Assembly: GCF_042453785.1 (NCBI RefSeq) | Contig: NC_091673.1 | Span: 379,501-443,500, forward strand | Reading direction: 5' to 3' | Source of the DNA: Malus domestica | Taxonomy: Eukaryota > Streptophyta > Magnoliopsida > Rosales > Rosaceae | Length of the DNA: 64,000 bases | Shown: positions 1-13,800 of the stretch, piece after piece | Position numbering within the stretch: position 1 is the first letter of the stretch | Layout: each line of letters begins with the position of its first letter | Translations under genes and position numbers: made by a program | The notes under the pieces: model-generated | Told to the model about the DNA's origin: nothing | What the model saw: only the letters and a program-made list of their open reading frames with translations | Database searches by the model: none

Positions 1-660
1 AGTAGCAGCACAGTCCAGACAAGCGATATATATCAAACTATATATAGGTATGTTTGTATTGCAGATGCGCAACAGTAATACGCTTCAACAGATTCAGATT
101 CAAGCTTCATTTACTGGGAGATAAAGTGAAAAAAATTCGAGTTATTAAAAATACATTTGTAGCTCAAAGGGTAAAACCGCTTTCAATTGCCTTATGTAGT
201 TACTTTTAATCATGACGGAAAGTATTCAGCATAAATAAAAAATTTGTATTTTTCACAAAAAAAGTGTGTTGCCATCACCATTTCTAGGCTATTTTGCAAA
301 TGAGAACAAATATCGTCGTCAAATCTATTTGCTTACACCTCCACTGCAAGTTCGCAACGTGAAATTTGAAAATTATGAAAGGCTTTTTGTTATTATTCAT
401 GTAGATGGAGTCTCTTCAGGAAATGTTTTCGGCCTCACTACAATTTTTGTCCATTTATTTTTAAATTTTCGGCTTAAATAATAAATTTAAAATACATTTG
501 TAGTTTAATAATTGGTAAACAAGCTTTCATTTTGCCTTATAAAGTTACTCTTAATCGTGATAGAAAATATTTCGCAAAAATGAAAAAATTGCATTTTTCT
601 TAAAAAAAAAACGTGGGCTAACCATCACAATTTCTAACCATAATGAGTGAAATATGAATA
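1..660. repeat. Satellite-like repeat, block 1 (about two monomers)
   Basis: Two diverged monomers about 340 bp apart are marked by the shared phrase aaatacatttgtag near 150 and 488, each followed about 65-80 bp later by a variant of agttactcttaatcgtgac and then by a phrase like gtgggctaaccatcac. The same monomer recurs in 6180-7860. No coding capacity is supported; the short open frame at 266-481 lies wholly inside repeat sequence. Confidence 0.7.
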
Positions 661-1330
661 ATATTTCCCACTGCTTCGATGCTTCTTTGAAAAGTACTTA
701 TACTCATGAATGCTTCTGTTAGAAGTGCTTTTATTCTAAACGTGTTGAAATTTGCTTAAAGAATCCTAAGATGCTTCTTCAAAAAAAGTTCCTATGTACC
801 ATGAAGGCTTTGTGAGCTTTTTGTGTGCCAAAAGAAGTTAGAAAAGATATTAGCCCTTACAAAAGGAATCCCAAAGACAACAATTCACCATTTGGTGCTA
901 TGATTGAATTGGATTTGATTGGATACACGAGAAATAATTGGTGAAGATAAAAGACGAAACATTACAAAAAATGCCAAGTTTTTTTATTTTTTATTTTTTA
1001 TTTTTTGTTGTCAAATGATTGATTTTATTAGATTAAATGTTAAATTAGCTATCAACAAAGTTTAAACCCATGTCATCATGCTAAAACTTAACCCCTTTCC
1101 ACTAATTTAGTAAAGAGCCACTTGCAATTTGTGAAAAGCTTTCGCATCTCCTTTCGTTTTTAAATTTCTTTTCTCACGGGCGCTTTCCACCAAAAAAGAA
1201 TTTCACACGTATGGTTTCCTCTCCAAAAATTTATATTGAAGCTCCTTTTTCCCTCCATAGAAACCCTAGAAGGGACAGAAGCTCTCTGCTCCTTCCTCTC
1301 GGGGGCTAACCCAAATACTCACACACAGAG
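661..1330. other. AT-rich upstream region of POT1
   Basis: No gene is visible. The stretch has ordinary AT-rich intergenic composition and runs into the likely 5' UTR of POT1. A pyrimidine-rich segment at about 1230-1315 immediately precedes the ATG at 1331. I could not place a convincing TATA box or transcription start. Confidence 0.4.
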
Positions 1331-4255
1331 ATGCCACGTGGTGGTGGTAACTACTACAACTTCACGAAGATCAGGGACGCCATTGATTCCGTCGGCGCCA
1401 AGGTCAACGTAATCGGCGTCGTCCTCGAGTGCGGCTTCCCTCGCCAAACCAGAGGCACCGGTAAATCTTCTTCCTTCAATCAAATTCATCACATTTATGT
1501 AATGTGCTTGCACTATATATGTATATGTATTTATGTATGTGTGCATGTGTGTGTAAATGTGTCTATCTGTGGTGGCGATGATGAAACAAAGGCCGGACTT
1601 ACGGCTGCTTCCGGCAAGGTCGGTAGTAGATTGATGAGACTCTTAACGAAAAGGTGTTTGCTGAGCCGCGTGTTACTTTTGTTCCATTTCTCTGGGTCTT
1701 TATAATATTTTGTGTTTTTCTGTTAAATTAATTATTTTTAGCTCTGCTTTTGGATGCAGTTTTTCTTCTTTCTGTTTGTTATATACGTATTGGTGTGAAT
1801 CTTTTGCAGATTGGTTCGTTTCGGTGCGTATAATCGATGAGACGCATCAGGATCCCGGGTTGTCAGTTAATATATTTACAGATAGGAATGAATGTCCTCG
1901 CATTTTATCTGTTGGAGACATAATTCAGTTCCAACGCGTCACGGTATATCTTGGGCTTAACTTCATTTAATTTTCTTTCCAGGATTCTTCAATTGCTGAT
2001 TTCTCAAGCAAAATGTTCAATCTGTAACTAGTGTGGTATATTTTCATTTTTGCTAAAGATATTTTGATCAAATAAATTGCTTGTTGCCCTTCTTTTTCCC
2101 TACTAATCATGTTTTCTTCGTTATCAAAATGTTCCGTGTTATCTGTTATAAAAATAGATAATGTTATGTACTATCATTTACCCCATTTTATTAAAGGCAT
2201 GAAACGTTCTGTACAAATCATGATCGTAGTTGACTTGGGCGTAACTTGTGCAGATTAATCATCATGTAGGTAAAGTAAATGCTGTTTTTTGCAAGAAGTT
2301 CTCTACCTTTGCTATTTATTACAGAAGTGACAATACAAATTTAAGTCCTTATCATGCTTGCAAAACATTTCGCGAGAGAGACCATGACAAGAACTTTGTG
2401 ATAGACTTGAGAAGTTGGTTGAAGAATTTCCATTTTCACGAAGGTATACTTAAAAAGTATTTTGTTTCACATAGCAACACAACGGCATTAAATTATGTAT
2501 AAGTCTAACTCGTTCACAGTAGATATTACAATGTTGTGGTTATTTTTGGAAGACTATGGATATGATTCTGGTGTGCTGGATGGATTATGGTTGTGAAAAA
2601 GGTAGTCGATGATAGTCCCACATGGATTAGGCTTTTGTAAAGATAGCTTGCTCACAAGACAAAAGGGTTAGATTTACCTTTCTAGAATGTTGGAATTGTT
2701 TTTTGTTACATTCCATAAGATTATTATGTAGTCATGTACATTTTCGGCACAGGGAGTGATGTTATTCAACTTGTCTTTCTCTAGACAACCATAACTAGGT
2801 TGGTCTAGATTTACCTTTCTAGAATGTTGGAATTGTTTTTTGTTACATTCTATAAGATTATTATGTAGTCATGTACATTTTCGGCACAGGGAGTGATGTT
2901 ATTCAACTTGTCTTTCTCTAGACAACCATAACTAGGTTGGTGTTAGAGGTGCTATTTTTATGATAAGTCAGTGCTAGTTGTGAATGATCTAATTAGGAAT
3001 CTCTTTTTCAAAGGAATACGGTTGATACCTGGGTTTATAGGGAGTAAGTTTTCGTGAAATGGCATTGTGTGATGTTATTCAACTTGTCTTTCTCTAGACA
3101 ACTATAACTAGGTTGGTGATAGAGGTGCTCCTTTTATGATATAAGTCAGTGCTAGTTGTGAATGATCTAATATGGAATCTCTTTCTCCAAGGAATACGGT
3201 TGATAACTGGATTTATAGGGAGTAAGTTTTCATGAAATGGCATCATCATTTGAGCAAAGGTGTTTATGTTTTTGCTCTGATTTTTTAGGCAAAAGTATAC
3301 AGTGATTCTAAATCCTTTTCACAAATCCACTTTAATGGTTCGTGAAGAGGAAGCACCATACGGTTATGATTCTATAAATGCTGCCAAATACTTTGTCCAA
3401 ATTAGAGGCACTCTGGATGGTAGATTTGTAGTAACTTTCTGACCTAATTGTATATATGAGAAAAGATAGGAGCTTTATTTTGCTTGGTAGATAGAGGCAT
3501 AGCATAAGCCTGCCTTATATATCTTTTCATCTTGTCTTACTAGAAATGTATATGGTTTGTAGGTGCAAATTATTTCTCATTTGTCAGAGAAATGAAAGGA
3601 GGTGAAGATTTTAATTTGGTTTGTAAAGTAAGTCAACCGTTTTTGTTAAATATGTGTGCACTAGTTAAATGAATACTGCAGATATATTTCTCTTTTAAAT
3701 GGGGAACAAAGCAGGATATTTGAATTATTTCTAAATTACTCAAATATGATTAAAGATCTAAGTCAGTTCTTTTTGTTCTGTAATTATTCCATGTACCGAG
3801 TACAACATAATAATTTTCTTTATTTTCTACCTCAAGATAATCCATATCCATGAGGGTGCTGGAAATGAATGGATGGCCTTTGTTTGGGATGGAACCGATG
3901 CTCCACCAGCAGATATTCTTCAAAAGTGAGTTGATAGCGGTTAATGTTTATTTTTTCTTATATAACATCATAAAATTATGGGGTACTTTGCAATTGCTCC
4001 CTGTCTCGTCAGAAAATTTCAAAACGAGTCCTTTCCTTTTTCTTCAAAAATAAGACGGGGGTTATTTTCCTTTCATATAATTAGTGTTGAAGTTAAAGAA
4101 AGTGACTGATCTTTTCAACATACTTCCCACTGATATTCTGTTATCAATTTTTTGTTGGATTTTTTTTTCCGTGCAATTCTCCTCGGAAGTGAACTTACCA
4201 AATTGCAACCTATGTAATGGTTTATGACATTAGCGCATCACCTTACTGGACCAAG

Positions 4256-4304
<49 letters not shown>

Positions 4305-5682
4305 GTTTGTTAGTTATGAAAGCTAATTTAGTTTTATCTATATGGTTACTATTTGTATATTTTATCTGAGTAAGATATTAAATGTTGCTAAATCTGAACC
4401 ACAGGCTAGAAGATGAAATGAAGCACCCACTTCCCCTACATCTGGAACCATTTCCTTTGCCAAGTGATACCTTATGCAGCAGCTTTCCTGCTGTTGGAAC
4501 TGTCTTAAGAGTGATATCTCAGGACCTTGAGAATGACAACCTTCGCCTGCTAAAAACTGGGGAGTGGGTGAAGCTTGTAAATTTGCTATGTGAAGTGCAT
4601 GCAGGAATATGGCGTTGTGTTCTGACACCCTTTACAAAGCTTCGATATACACCAAAAGAGGACCGTCTCAAACTCGAGCGGAAAAGGTTGTAACTTTCGG
4701 AAACCATTTAATTATCATTCATTGCATCATTATGTTGCATAACTTGCTAAAACTCTAATGCACATATCCCTTTGCATATTTTTTATGGATTAGGTTATTT
4801 AACGAACAATTAGCCCAAAGTCCAGAAAGTTTAATGCAGATGCCATTTGGGGGCTTTCCCTCGCCTCAAGTCACAGGTACTGCATTTTTTTTTCTTGTGC
4901 TGAATTAATCTTCGATTTCTCATTCATTCGCTTCTCTCTTTCAATTCCTGGAAATCGTTTCATCTCTTTGAAATTCTCTTATGATTGTTTATTTCCCTCA
5001 GAGGTTGATGATAGTGACGACGACCATGCAATATTTCTTACCTTAATGGATGTTGTTGCAAGTTCAGAGGTATCCTACCTCTTTCACGCAGCTCTTTAGT
5101 TTATGCATGTGGTTTCTTGCTCAGAAGCCTATTTATGCTTCTTTTTTCATAGTGTTGAACAGATGTTTATTAACTGTATGTATTCCATATCGTGTAGGTC
5201 CCAGCTAGTTTCAAGTGTGTAGTCCCAGCTAGTTTCAAGTGTGTAGTTCGAGTCATAGCAGCTTTCCCATGGCAGGCTGCGGACTTCCTCTTTCCTGCTG
5301 GGATTGACAGAATTAGGCTGACTCTGGAGGACTCGACCGCTAGAATTCATGCTTTTTTGTATGCAGAAGATGGGGTAAGAATTCGAATTCGTCACTAACT
5401 TATAGTCGGACAGACTATGATCCATCTTTTTGCCATGATATTTTCTTCTACTAATCTTCATTTTCATTTATGATATAGGTGAAATTTTTCGGTGGCCAGT
5501 CCTCTGTCGAGGCACTGGAGATCAAACGCAATGCCTTGTTAGGAGTGAGAGTAAATACTGATGGGGCGCAAGACGACACTCGTAGAAATCCTCCTTGGGT
5601 ACAAGTTCGGCTAAAATCTGAAACTAACCAGCAAGGAAATCTGCACTACCGGGTTTTCGGCACCAAAGTGGTGGCGGCCTGA
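1331..5682 (+). CDS. POT1: POT1-like telomere single-strand DNA-binding protein
   Basis: Binds the G-rich single-stranded telomeric overhang through OB folds; in plants POT1 proteins also work with telomerase. Ten exons join in frame: 1331-1460, 1810-1943, 2254-2443, 3563-3627, 3837-3925, 4405-4686, 4794-4876, 5002-5069, 5198-5374, 5479-5682, giving 473 aa, close to the 467 aa I recall for Arabidopsis POT1a. The N-terminal OB fold (about residues 5-150) shows IIDETHQDPGLSVNIF and ILSVGDIIQFQRV; a second OB-like part carries EWMAFVWDGTDAP. The C-terminal part has FPWQAADF and RIRLTLEDSTARIHAF. The start is the first ATG and gives the family N-terminus with INVIGVV-like spacing. Oddities are an in-frame 24-bp duplication at the start of exon 9 and a 1.1-kb repeat-filled third intron. 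Plants often have two POT1 paralogues; which one this is cannot be told here. Confidence 0.93.
2668..3244. repeat. Compound tandem duplications in POT1 intron 3
   Basis: One unit of about 137 bp starting at gatttacctttctag is present at 2671 and 2808 with almost no differences. A second overlapping unit of about 175 bp, starting gtgatgttattcaacttg, is present at 2894 and 3069. Both lie in the intron between exons 3 and 4 of POT1 and leave the coding frame untouched. Confidence 0.85.
3281..3442 (+). other. Unidentified open segment inside POT1 intron 3
   Basis: Fifty-four open codons ending in TGA, without an ATG at the start, follow a pyrimidine tract and AG like a splice acceptor. The peptide includes KYTVILNPFHKSTL and EEEAPYGYDSINAAKYF, which reads like real protein rather than translated intron. 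It is out of phase with the preceding POT1 exon, so inclusion would stop the reading frame at once. I do not recognise the family. It may be a retroposed piece of another gene or chance. Confidence 0.35.
4258..4301. repeat. (TA)22 microsatellite in POT1 intron 5
   Basis: An uninterrupted run of TA dinucleotides about 44 bp long within the intron between POT1 exons 5 and 6. Confidence 0.97.
5198..5245 (+). repeat. 24-bp in-frame tandem duplication in POT1 exon 9
   Basis: Two identical 24-bp copies starting at 5198 and 5222 begin exon 9 directly after the acceptor AG. Each encodes VPASFKCV, so residues 348-355 and 356-363 of the protein are the same octapeptide. The duplicated start also repeats the tail of the acceptor (gtgtag), though the second AG would shift the frame by one base. 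Confidence 0.95.
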
Positions 5683-5987
5683 ATCATTAAACCGCTGGAG
5701 ATCTATTTTGCAAGTTGTCTGCTGAGCTAAATATTCCCTACCAACTCAACTTTGGGAACTTTTGTATATTCTGTCAAAAAGCTTTTGTATATGATGCAGC
5801 TCGGATTATGTTTTCGTGTAAATAATTTGTAGGGCTTGATTGTAGTAACGCTTTGCAAGATGAAGATCCGAAGGCAGCCCGCAAGGTTGAACGCGGTCTC
5901 TGCCGGCTGCCCTAAGATGGGAAGAATGAAAAACAAAATAGTGCGAAGCTGGAGTGACAAAACATGTTTCTGCATGAGCTACCTGGC

Positions 5988-6163
5988 CATAGGTAAGTGT
6001 TCGTGCACCCTGCTCAGATGCCTTTCTGCATCAGTGCGCAAACCGGATTCTCGGTCGCCATATTTGTCAAGAATCCACGCAGCGTTACTCCGCGTATCCT
6101 CATACCCTAACTCGGCCATCCTTGAATACAAGGAAAATGCCTGCCCTGTCCATGCCCCCTTGT
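5988..6163 (-). pseudogene. Fragment of a SEL1-repeat gene (HRD3A/SEL1L-like)
   Basis: Read on the minus strand from about 6163, the DNA encodes [14 protein letters not shown], then [16 protein letters not shown] and RTDAERH, before a stop near 5988. This matches the SEL1-repeat region of plant HRD3A/SEL1L (ER-associated degradation, partner of the HRD1 ubiquitin ligase) as I know it. A few residues expected between KYG and ESG are missing, there is no start codon, and similarity fades after the stop. It sits downstream of POT1 beside satellite sequence, so it is best read as a captured or decayed exon fragment. Confidence 0.7.
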
Positions 6164-6179
6164 AACTATGATTCTATTA

Positions 6180-7860
6180 AAAGTACATTCGTGGCTCAAT
6201 AAATGATAAAATCGTTTTCAGTTGTCTTATTAAGTTATTCTTAATCGTGATAGAAAATAGTTTACAAAATAAAAATTTGCATCTTTATAAAAAATACGTG
6301 GGCTAATCATCATGGTTTCTAAGCTATTTACCAATTTTATAGAAAAATTTGCCTTCACCTAAATTGTATTGTAAGGTTTTGAAAATTCATGTATGACTTT
6401 TTGTTAATGTTTTTGTCAATGAAGTTACGTTTCGGCAATGTTTTGGGCCCACTACAATTTATGTTCATTTATCTTTATTGTTTTGATTAAATACTTTATC
6501 AAAAATACATTTGTTGCTTATTAAATGTTAAACTGCTTTCAATTGTCTTATAAAGTTACTCTTAATCGCGACAGAAAACATTTTGCAAAAATAAAAAATA
6601 TGCATTTTTATCGGGAAAAAAAAGTATGGGCTAACCATCATGGTTTCTAGGTTATTTTCCAAATTTGTACAAAAATCATTGTAAACTCTATTTGCTTTCA
6701 CCTTAACTGCACAGTGAGGTTTTGAAAATTTATATAAGACTTTTTTTTTCTTTTCTTGTATGTAGTCCTGTTTTGGCAATGATTTGGGCCTACTACAAAT
6801 TTTGCCCATTTATTTTTATTTTTTTGGTTAAAATATTTTATTAAAAATACATTTGTGGCTCAATAAGTTGTAAAACCACTTTTAATTACTTTATAATGTT
6901 ATTCTTAATCGTGACGAAAAATATTCTGCACAAATAAAAAAATTTGTGTTTTTGTCAAAAAAAATGTGGACTCCATCACCGTTTCCAGGATATTGTGCAA
7001 ATTCGTACTAAAATTTATTTGCTTTAATCTTCACCACACAAGGAGGTTTTAAAAATTCTTGTAAAACTTTTTGTTGATATTCTTGTAGATGAAGTCCTGT
7101 TTTTGCAATGTTTGAGACCCGCTTCAATTTTTTTCCATTTATTTTTAAGTTTTTAGCTTCAATATTTTTTTTTTTTTTCAACTTTACTTGCTTTCAACTT
7201 TACTTGCTTTCAACTTAACCCACCGTGAAGTTTGAAAATCCATGTAAACTTTTGTCAATTTATTTCAACTTAGATATTCTGTTAAAAACACATTTGTAGC
7301 TTAATAAATAATAAAATTGCATTCAATTGCCTTATAAAGTTACTCTTAATCATGACAGAAAAATATTTTGCATAAATAAAAAATTTGAATATATCTAAAA
7401 AATACGTGGGCTAACAGTCACAGTTTTTAGCTTCAATATTTTTTTTTTTGTAAACTTTACTTGCTTTCAACTTAACCCACCGTGAAGTTTGAAAATCCAC
7501 GTAAAACTTTTGTCAATTTATTTCAACTTAGATATTCTATTAAAAACACATTTGTAGCTTAATAAATAATAAAACTGCATTCAATTGCCTTATAAAGTTA
7601 CTCTTAATCATGACAGAAAAATATTTTTGCATAAATAACAAATTTGAATATATCTTAAAAATACGTGGGCTAATAGTCACAGTTTTTAGGCTATTTTTCA
7701 AATTAGTATGAAAATCGTCGTAAAATCTATTTTCTTTCATCTTCACCACACTGTCAAGTTTTGAAAATTCATGTATGACTTTTTGTTGATATTCTTGTTG
7801 ATGTAATCCCGTTTTGGCAATGTTTGGGGCCCCACTACAAATTTTGTCCATTTATTTTTT
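6180..7860. repeat. Satellite-like repeat, block 2 (five monomers)
   Basis: The phrase aaaaatacatttgtggct or a close variant recurs at about 6180, 6500, 6843, 7282 and 7545, giving monomers of about 320-340 bp plus one shorter unit. A recent tandem duplication of about 265 bp occupies roughly 7155-7690, with the two copies nearly identical (start gtagcttaataaataataaaa at 7288 and 7553). Small open frames on the minus strand here are by-products. The monomer matches block 1 and is distantly like block 3. Confidence 0.85.
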
Positions 7861-8558
7861 AAGGATTTTAATAGACTTATAAATCCATGATTTTGATGGA
7901 GTTTAATTGATTTGTAAAGATTCCATGTAAAGTTTTGATTCAATTCCCTCTAAATCTTAGGGGAGACGTGAGATTTGTGAATACTTAAAATACACTATGA
8001 TATCTCTCCAATTTCATCAAATTCTTCAACTTTTAAAAATACTTTAAATACATTCTTAATTAAATATACCTAAACTATTGTAAACTTCTTTAGAATATTA
8101 ATTGAATTCATCCAAATTTCTAAAGATACATGTTGAATTTCGGAGAAACGTTTAAAATTCTGATTGAATACTTCTACGTTTATTAAAGAAATTTAAAAAA
8201 TTCTTTAAAATTCCAGTTGAATTCAACACCATATAGACTAAAATTTTATTAATTTGAATACCTTGATGGAAGGATAAAATATTGAATTTAAGTTAAGCAA
8301 ATTAATAATTCAGTCTAAAGTCATGAAAATAGTCATACCATATAGGAATTTTCCCCTCAAATGTGAGTTGTGCTACATAAATAAAATGGTACGAAATCCA
8401 TATAAAATTAGTATAATAAAGTTTATAGATATATTAATAAAGAGAAAATCTAATGCGGTGATGAAGCAAAATTAATTTAGATGTCTAATACGGTGAATTT
8501 AGCGGATATAATTATATATCCATAAATGAATACTCGTTCTTATCTTTTCTTTTCTGGG
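7861..8558. other. AT-rich region upstream of the endoglucanase
   Basis: No gene seen. Composition is strongly AT-rich with many near-repeats of aaatttctt-like motifs at 7980-8260. The last 200 bp are the likely promoter of the GH9 gene. Confidence 0.4.
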
Positions 8559-8568
8559 TATATATATG
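8559..8568 (+). promoter_or_regulatory. Possible TATA box of the GH9 gene
   Basis: The sequence tatatatatg lies about 150 bp upstream of the ATG at 8717 and about 45 bp before a GA-rich leader, a reasonable spacing for a plant TATA box. No start-site data support it. Confidence 0.4.
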
Positions 8569-8569
8569 A

Positions 8570-10850
<2,281 letters not shown>

Positions 10851-10879
10851 TTTACAACTATTTATAATGTAACACATTG

Positions 10880-13800
10880 TGCATAATCTTATAGGAAAGG
10901 GCTAAAATGATCAAAAATCAAAATGCAATTGCTAAACTAGTCTAAATTATTAATGTCGTATTCAAAAATTGATCATTTCAGCCGTTGAAAATTGTAAAAC
11001 GAATCATTGTTACCAATTTCCATATATGATATATGCCTAAACCATTCAATAAAGTGAGGTTTTTAATCTTTTTTGGCCGTTTTCTTTCTTTTCACCTCTG
11101 CTTTATGCTCCAAACATAGTGAGCAGTACAAATTCAAAGGTGTTGCAACATTTTCGTTAACTCCTACGAAAAATATTTCCCAAAACTAAAAATTTCAATT
11201 TTTTTCACAAAAATTGTAAGTTATATTTTACAATCAATTTTGAAGATTATTACAATATTTATTATAAGCCAAAATTTGAGTCATTCTAGTCGTATCACAT
11301 GTTTCCTAAAATTAATTTAGGACATTCCGAAGATTTTTGGACCTACAAATTTCTTTGGGGGCTCCGCTAGTAGTTTATAATATTTTTTCTATTTTTCAAC
11401 TTTTAAAATTAATAAAAAAATAGTTTCAGGACTTAATAAATGTTAGGATCACATCCAAAGGTCTTGTAACATATTCCTTAGCTCCCATGCAAAATATTTC
11501 CTAAACAAAAAATTATCTTTTTTTTTCACAAAAACTGTGAGTTAACCCACGTTATCCAATCAACATGAGAATTTATACAAAATTCGAGTCATTCTCATCG
11601 TATCACATTCGTCCTCAAATTAATGTTAGGACATTCCCAACATTTTTGACACTTACAAATATATTTGGGGAGCCCTCTATTAGTTTACATATTTTCTCTT
11701 TTTTACATGAAAAATCAATAAAAATTAATTTCGGGGCCCAATAAATTGTAGGATCATATTCAAAGGTCTTAACACATTTTTTTTTAACTCCCATGCAAAG
11801 TATTTCCTAAAACTAAAAATTCAATTTTTTTTTAAACTGTGATATGACCCATGTTTTCCAATTGATTTCGAGATTTTTTACAAGACTCATTATAAGTCAA
11901 AATTCAAGTAATTCTCGTGGTACCCCATGTTTCGTAAAATTAATTTTAGGACATTCCAAACATTTTCAACACATAAAAATATATTTGTGGGACTATTCAT
12001 TAGTTTATGTTTGATTTGAATTTTTTAACTTTAAATAATCAATAAAAAATAATTCCGGGAACAAATAAATGACTGAATCACATCAACAGGTCTTACAACA
12101 TTTTCCTTAACTCCCACTCAAAATATTTCCTAACACTAAAAATTTCAATTTTATTAATAAAACCTCCAAGTTATAACCATGTTTTCCAATCAATTTGAGA
12201 AATTTGTACAACATTCATTATAAGCCAAAAGTTGAGTCATTCTCATCATACCGCATGTTTCCTAAAATTAATTTTAGGACATTCTGAAGATTTTCAGCAC
12301 CTACAAATTATTTTGGATCCCCACTATTAGTTTATATTATTTTTTCTATTTTTCAATTTTAAAAATCAATAAAAATTAGTTGTGGGACCTAATAAATGGT
12401 AGGATCTCATCAAAAGATCTCGCAACATGTTTCTTAACTATCACGCAAAATATTTTCTAAAAAAAAAATTTCCATTTTTTTTTCACAAAATTGTGAGTTA
12501 TCACCCACACTTTTCAATCACTTTTGAGAATTTTACAAGAATCATTATAAGCCAAAATTTGAATCATTCTCGTCGCATCACATGTTTTCTAAAATTAATT
12601 TTGGGATATTCTAAAGATTTCCGACGCCTACAATCTCTTTGGGTCCCCATTATAAGTTTATATTATTTTCAAATTTTTTAACTTTAAAAATCAATAAAAA
12701 CTAGTTTCGAGACCTAATAAATGGTAGGATTATATCCAAAGGTTTTGCAATATTATCCATAACAACCACGCACAATATTTCCTCAAACAAAAAATTTCAA
12801 TTTCTTTCACAAATGAGTTATAACCTACACTTTTCTATCAATTTTGGGAATTTTAGTATTTTACAAGAATCATTATAAGCCAAAATTCAAATCATTCTCG
12901 TCGCATCACATGTTTTCTAAAATTAATTTTGGGACATTCTAAAGATTACCGACACCTACAATCTCTTTGGGTCCCCATTATACATTTATATTATTTTCAT
13001 AAAAATCAATAAAAACTAGTTTCTAGACCTAATAAATGGTAGGACCACGTCCAAAGGTCTTGCAATATTTTTCTTAACTCGCACGCAAAATATTTCTTAA
13101 AACTAAAAATTTCAATTTTTTCCCAAAAACTGTGAGTTATAACCCATATTTTCCAATCAATCTTGGAAATTTTTACAAGAATCATTATAAGCCAAAAGTC
13201 GAGTCATTCTCGTCATACCGCATGTTCCTTAAATTAATTTTATGACATTGCATAGATTTTTGACACCTACAAGTCTCTTTGGGTCCTCACTATTATTTAT
13301 ATTATTTTTTCTATTTTTCAACTTGAAAATCAATAAAAAATAGTTTCGGGACCTAATAAATGTTAGGATCTCATTTAAAGGTCTTGCAACATTTTCCTTA
13401 ACTACCACACATAATATTTCCTGACACTAAAAATTCCAATTTTTTTTTACAAAACTATGAGTTATAACCCACACTTTTGAATCGATTTTGGGAATTTTAC
13501 AAGAATCATTATACGCCAAATTCGAATCATTCTCGTCGTATCACATGTTTCCTAAAATTAATTTTAGGACATTTTGAAAATTTTCAACACTTACAAATCT
13601 CTTTATGTCCCCGCCATTAGTTTATATTATTTTTTCCATCCACGCAAAATATTTCCTATAACTAAAAATTTCAATTTTTTTCTCAAAAACTGTGAGTTAT
13701 AAGTTATAACCAACCTTCTCCCATCGATCTTGGGAATTTTTACAAGAATCATTATAAGCCAAAAGTCGAGTCATTCTCGTCATAGCACATGTTTCCTAAA

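Noticed and set aside
5070-5197. Possible U12-type intron in POT1 (donor gtatccta)
   Set aside because: The last donor base departs from the U12 consensus and the best branch-like tattaac lies too far from the AG; a U2 intron explains it.
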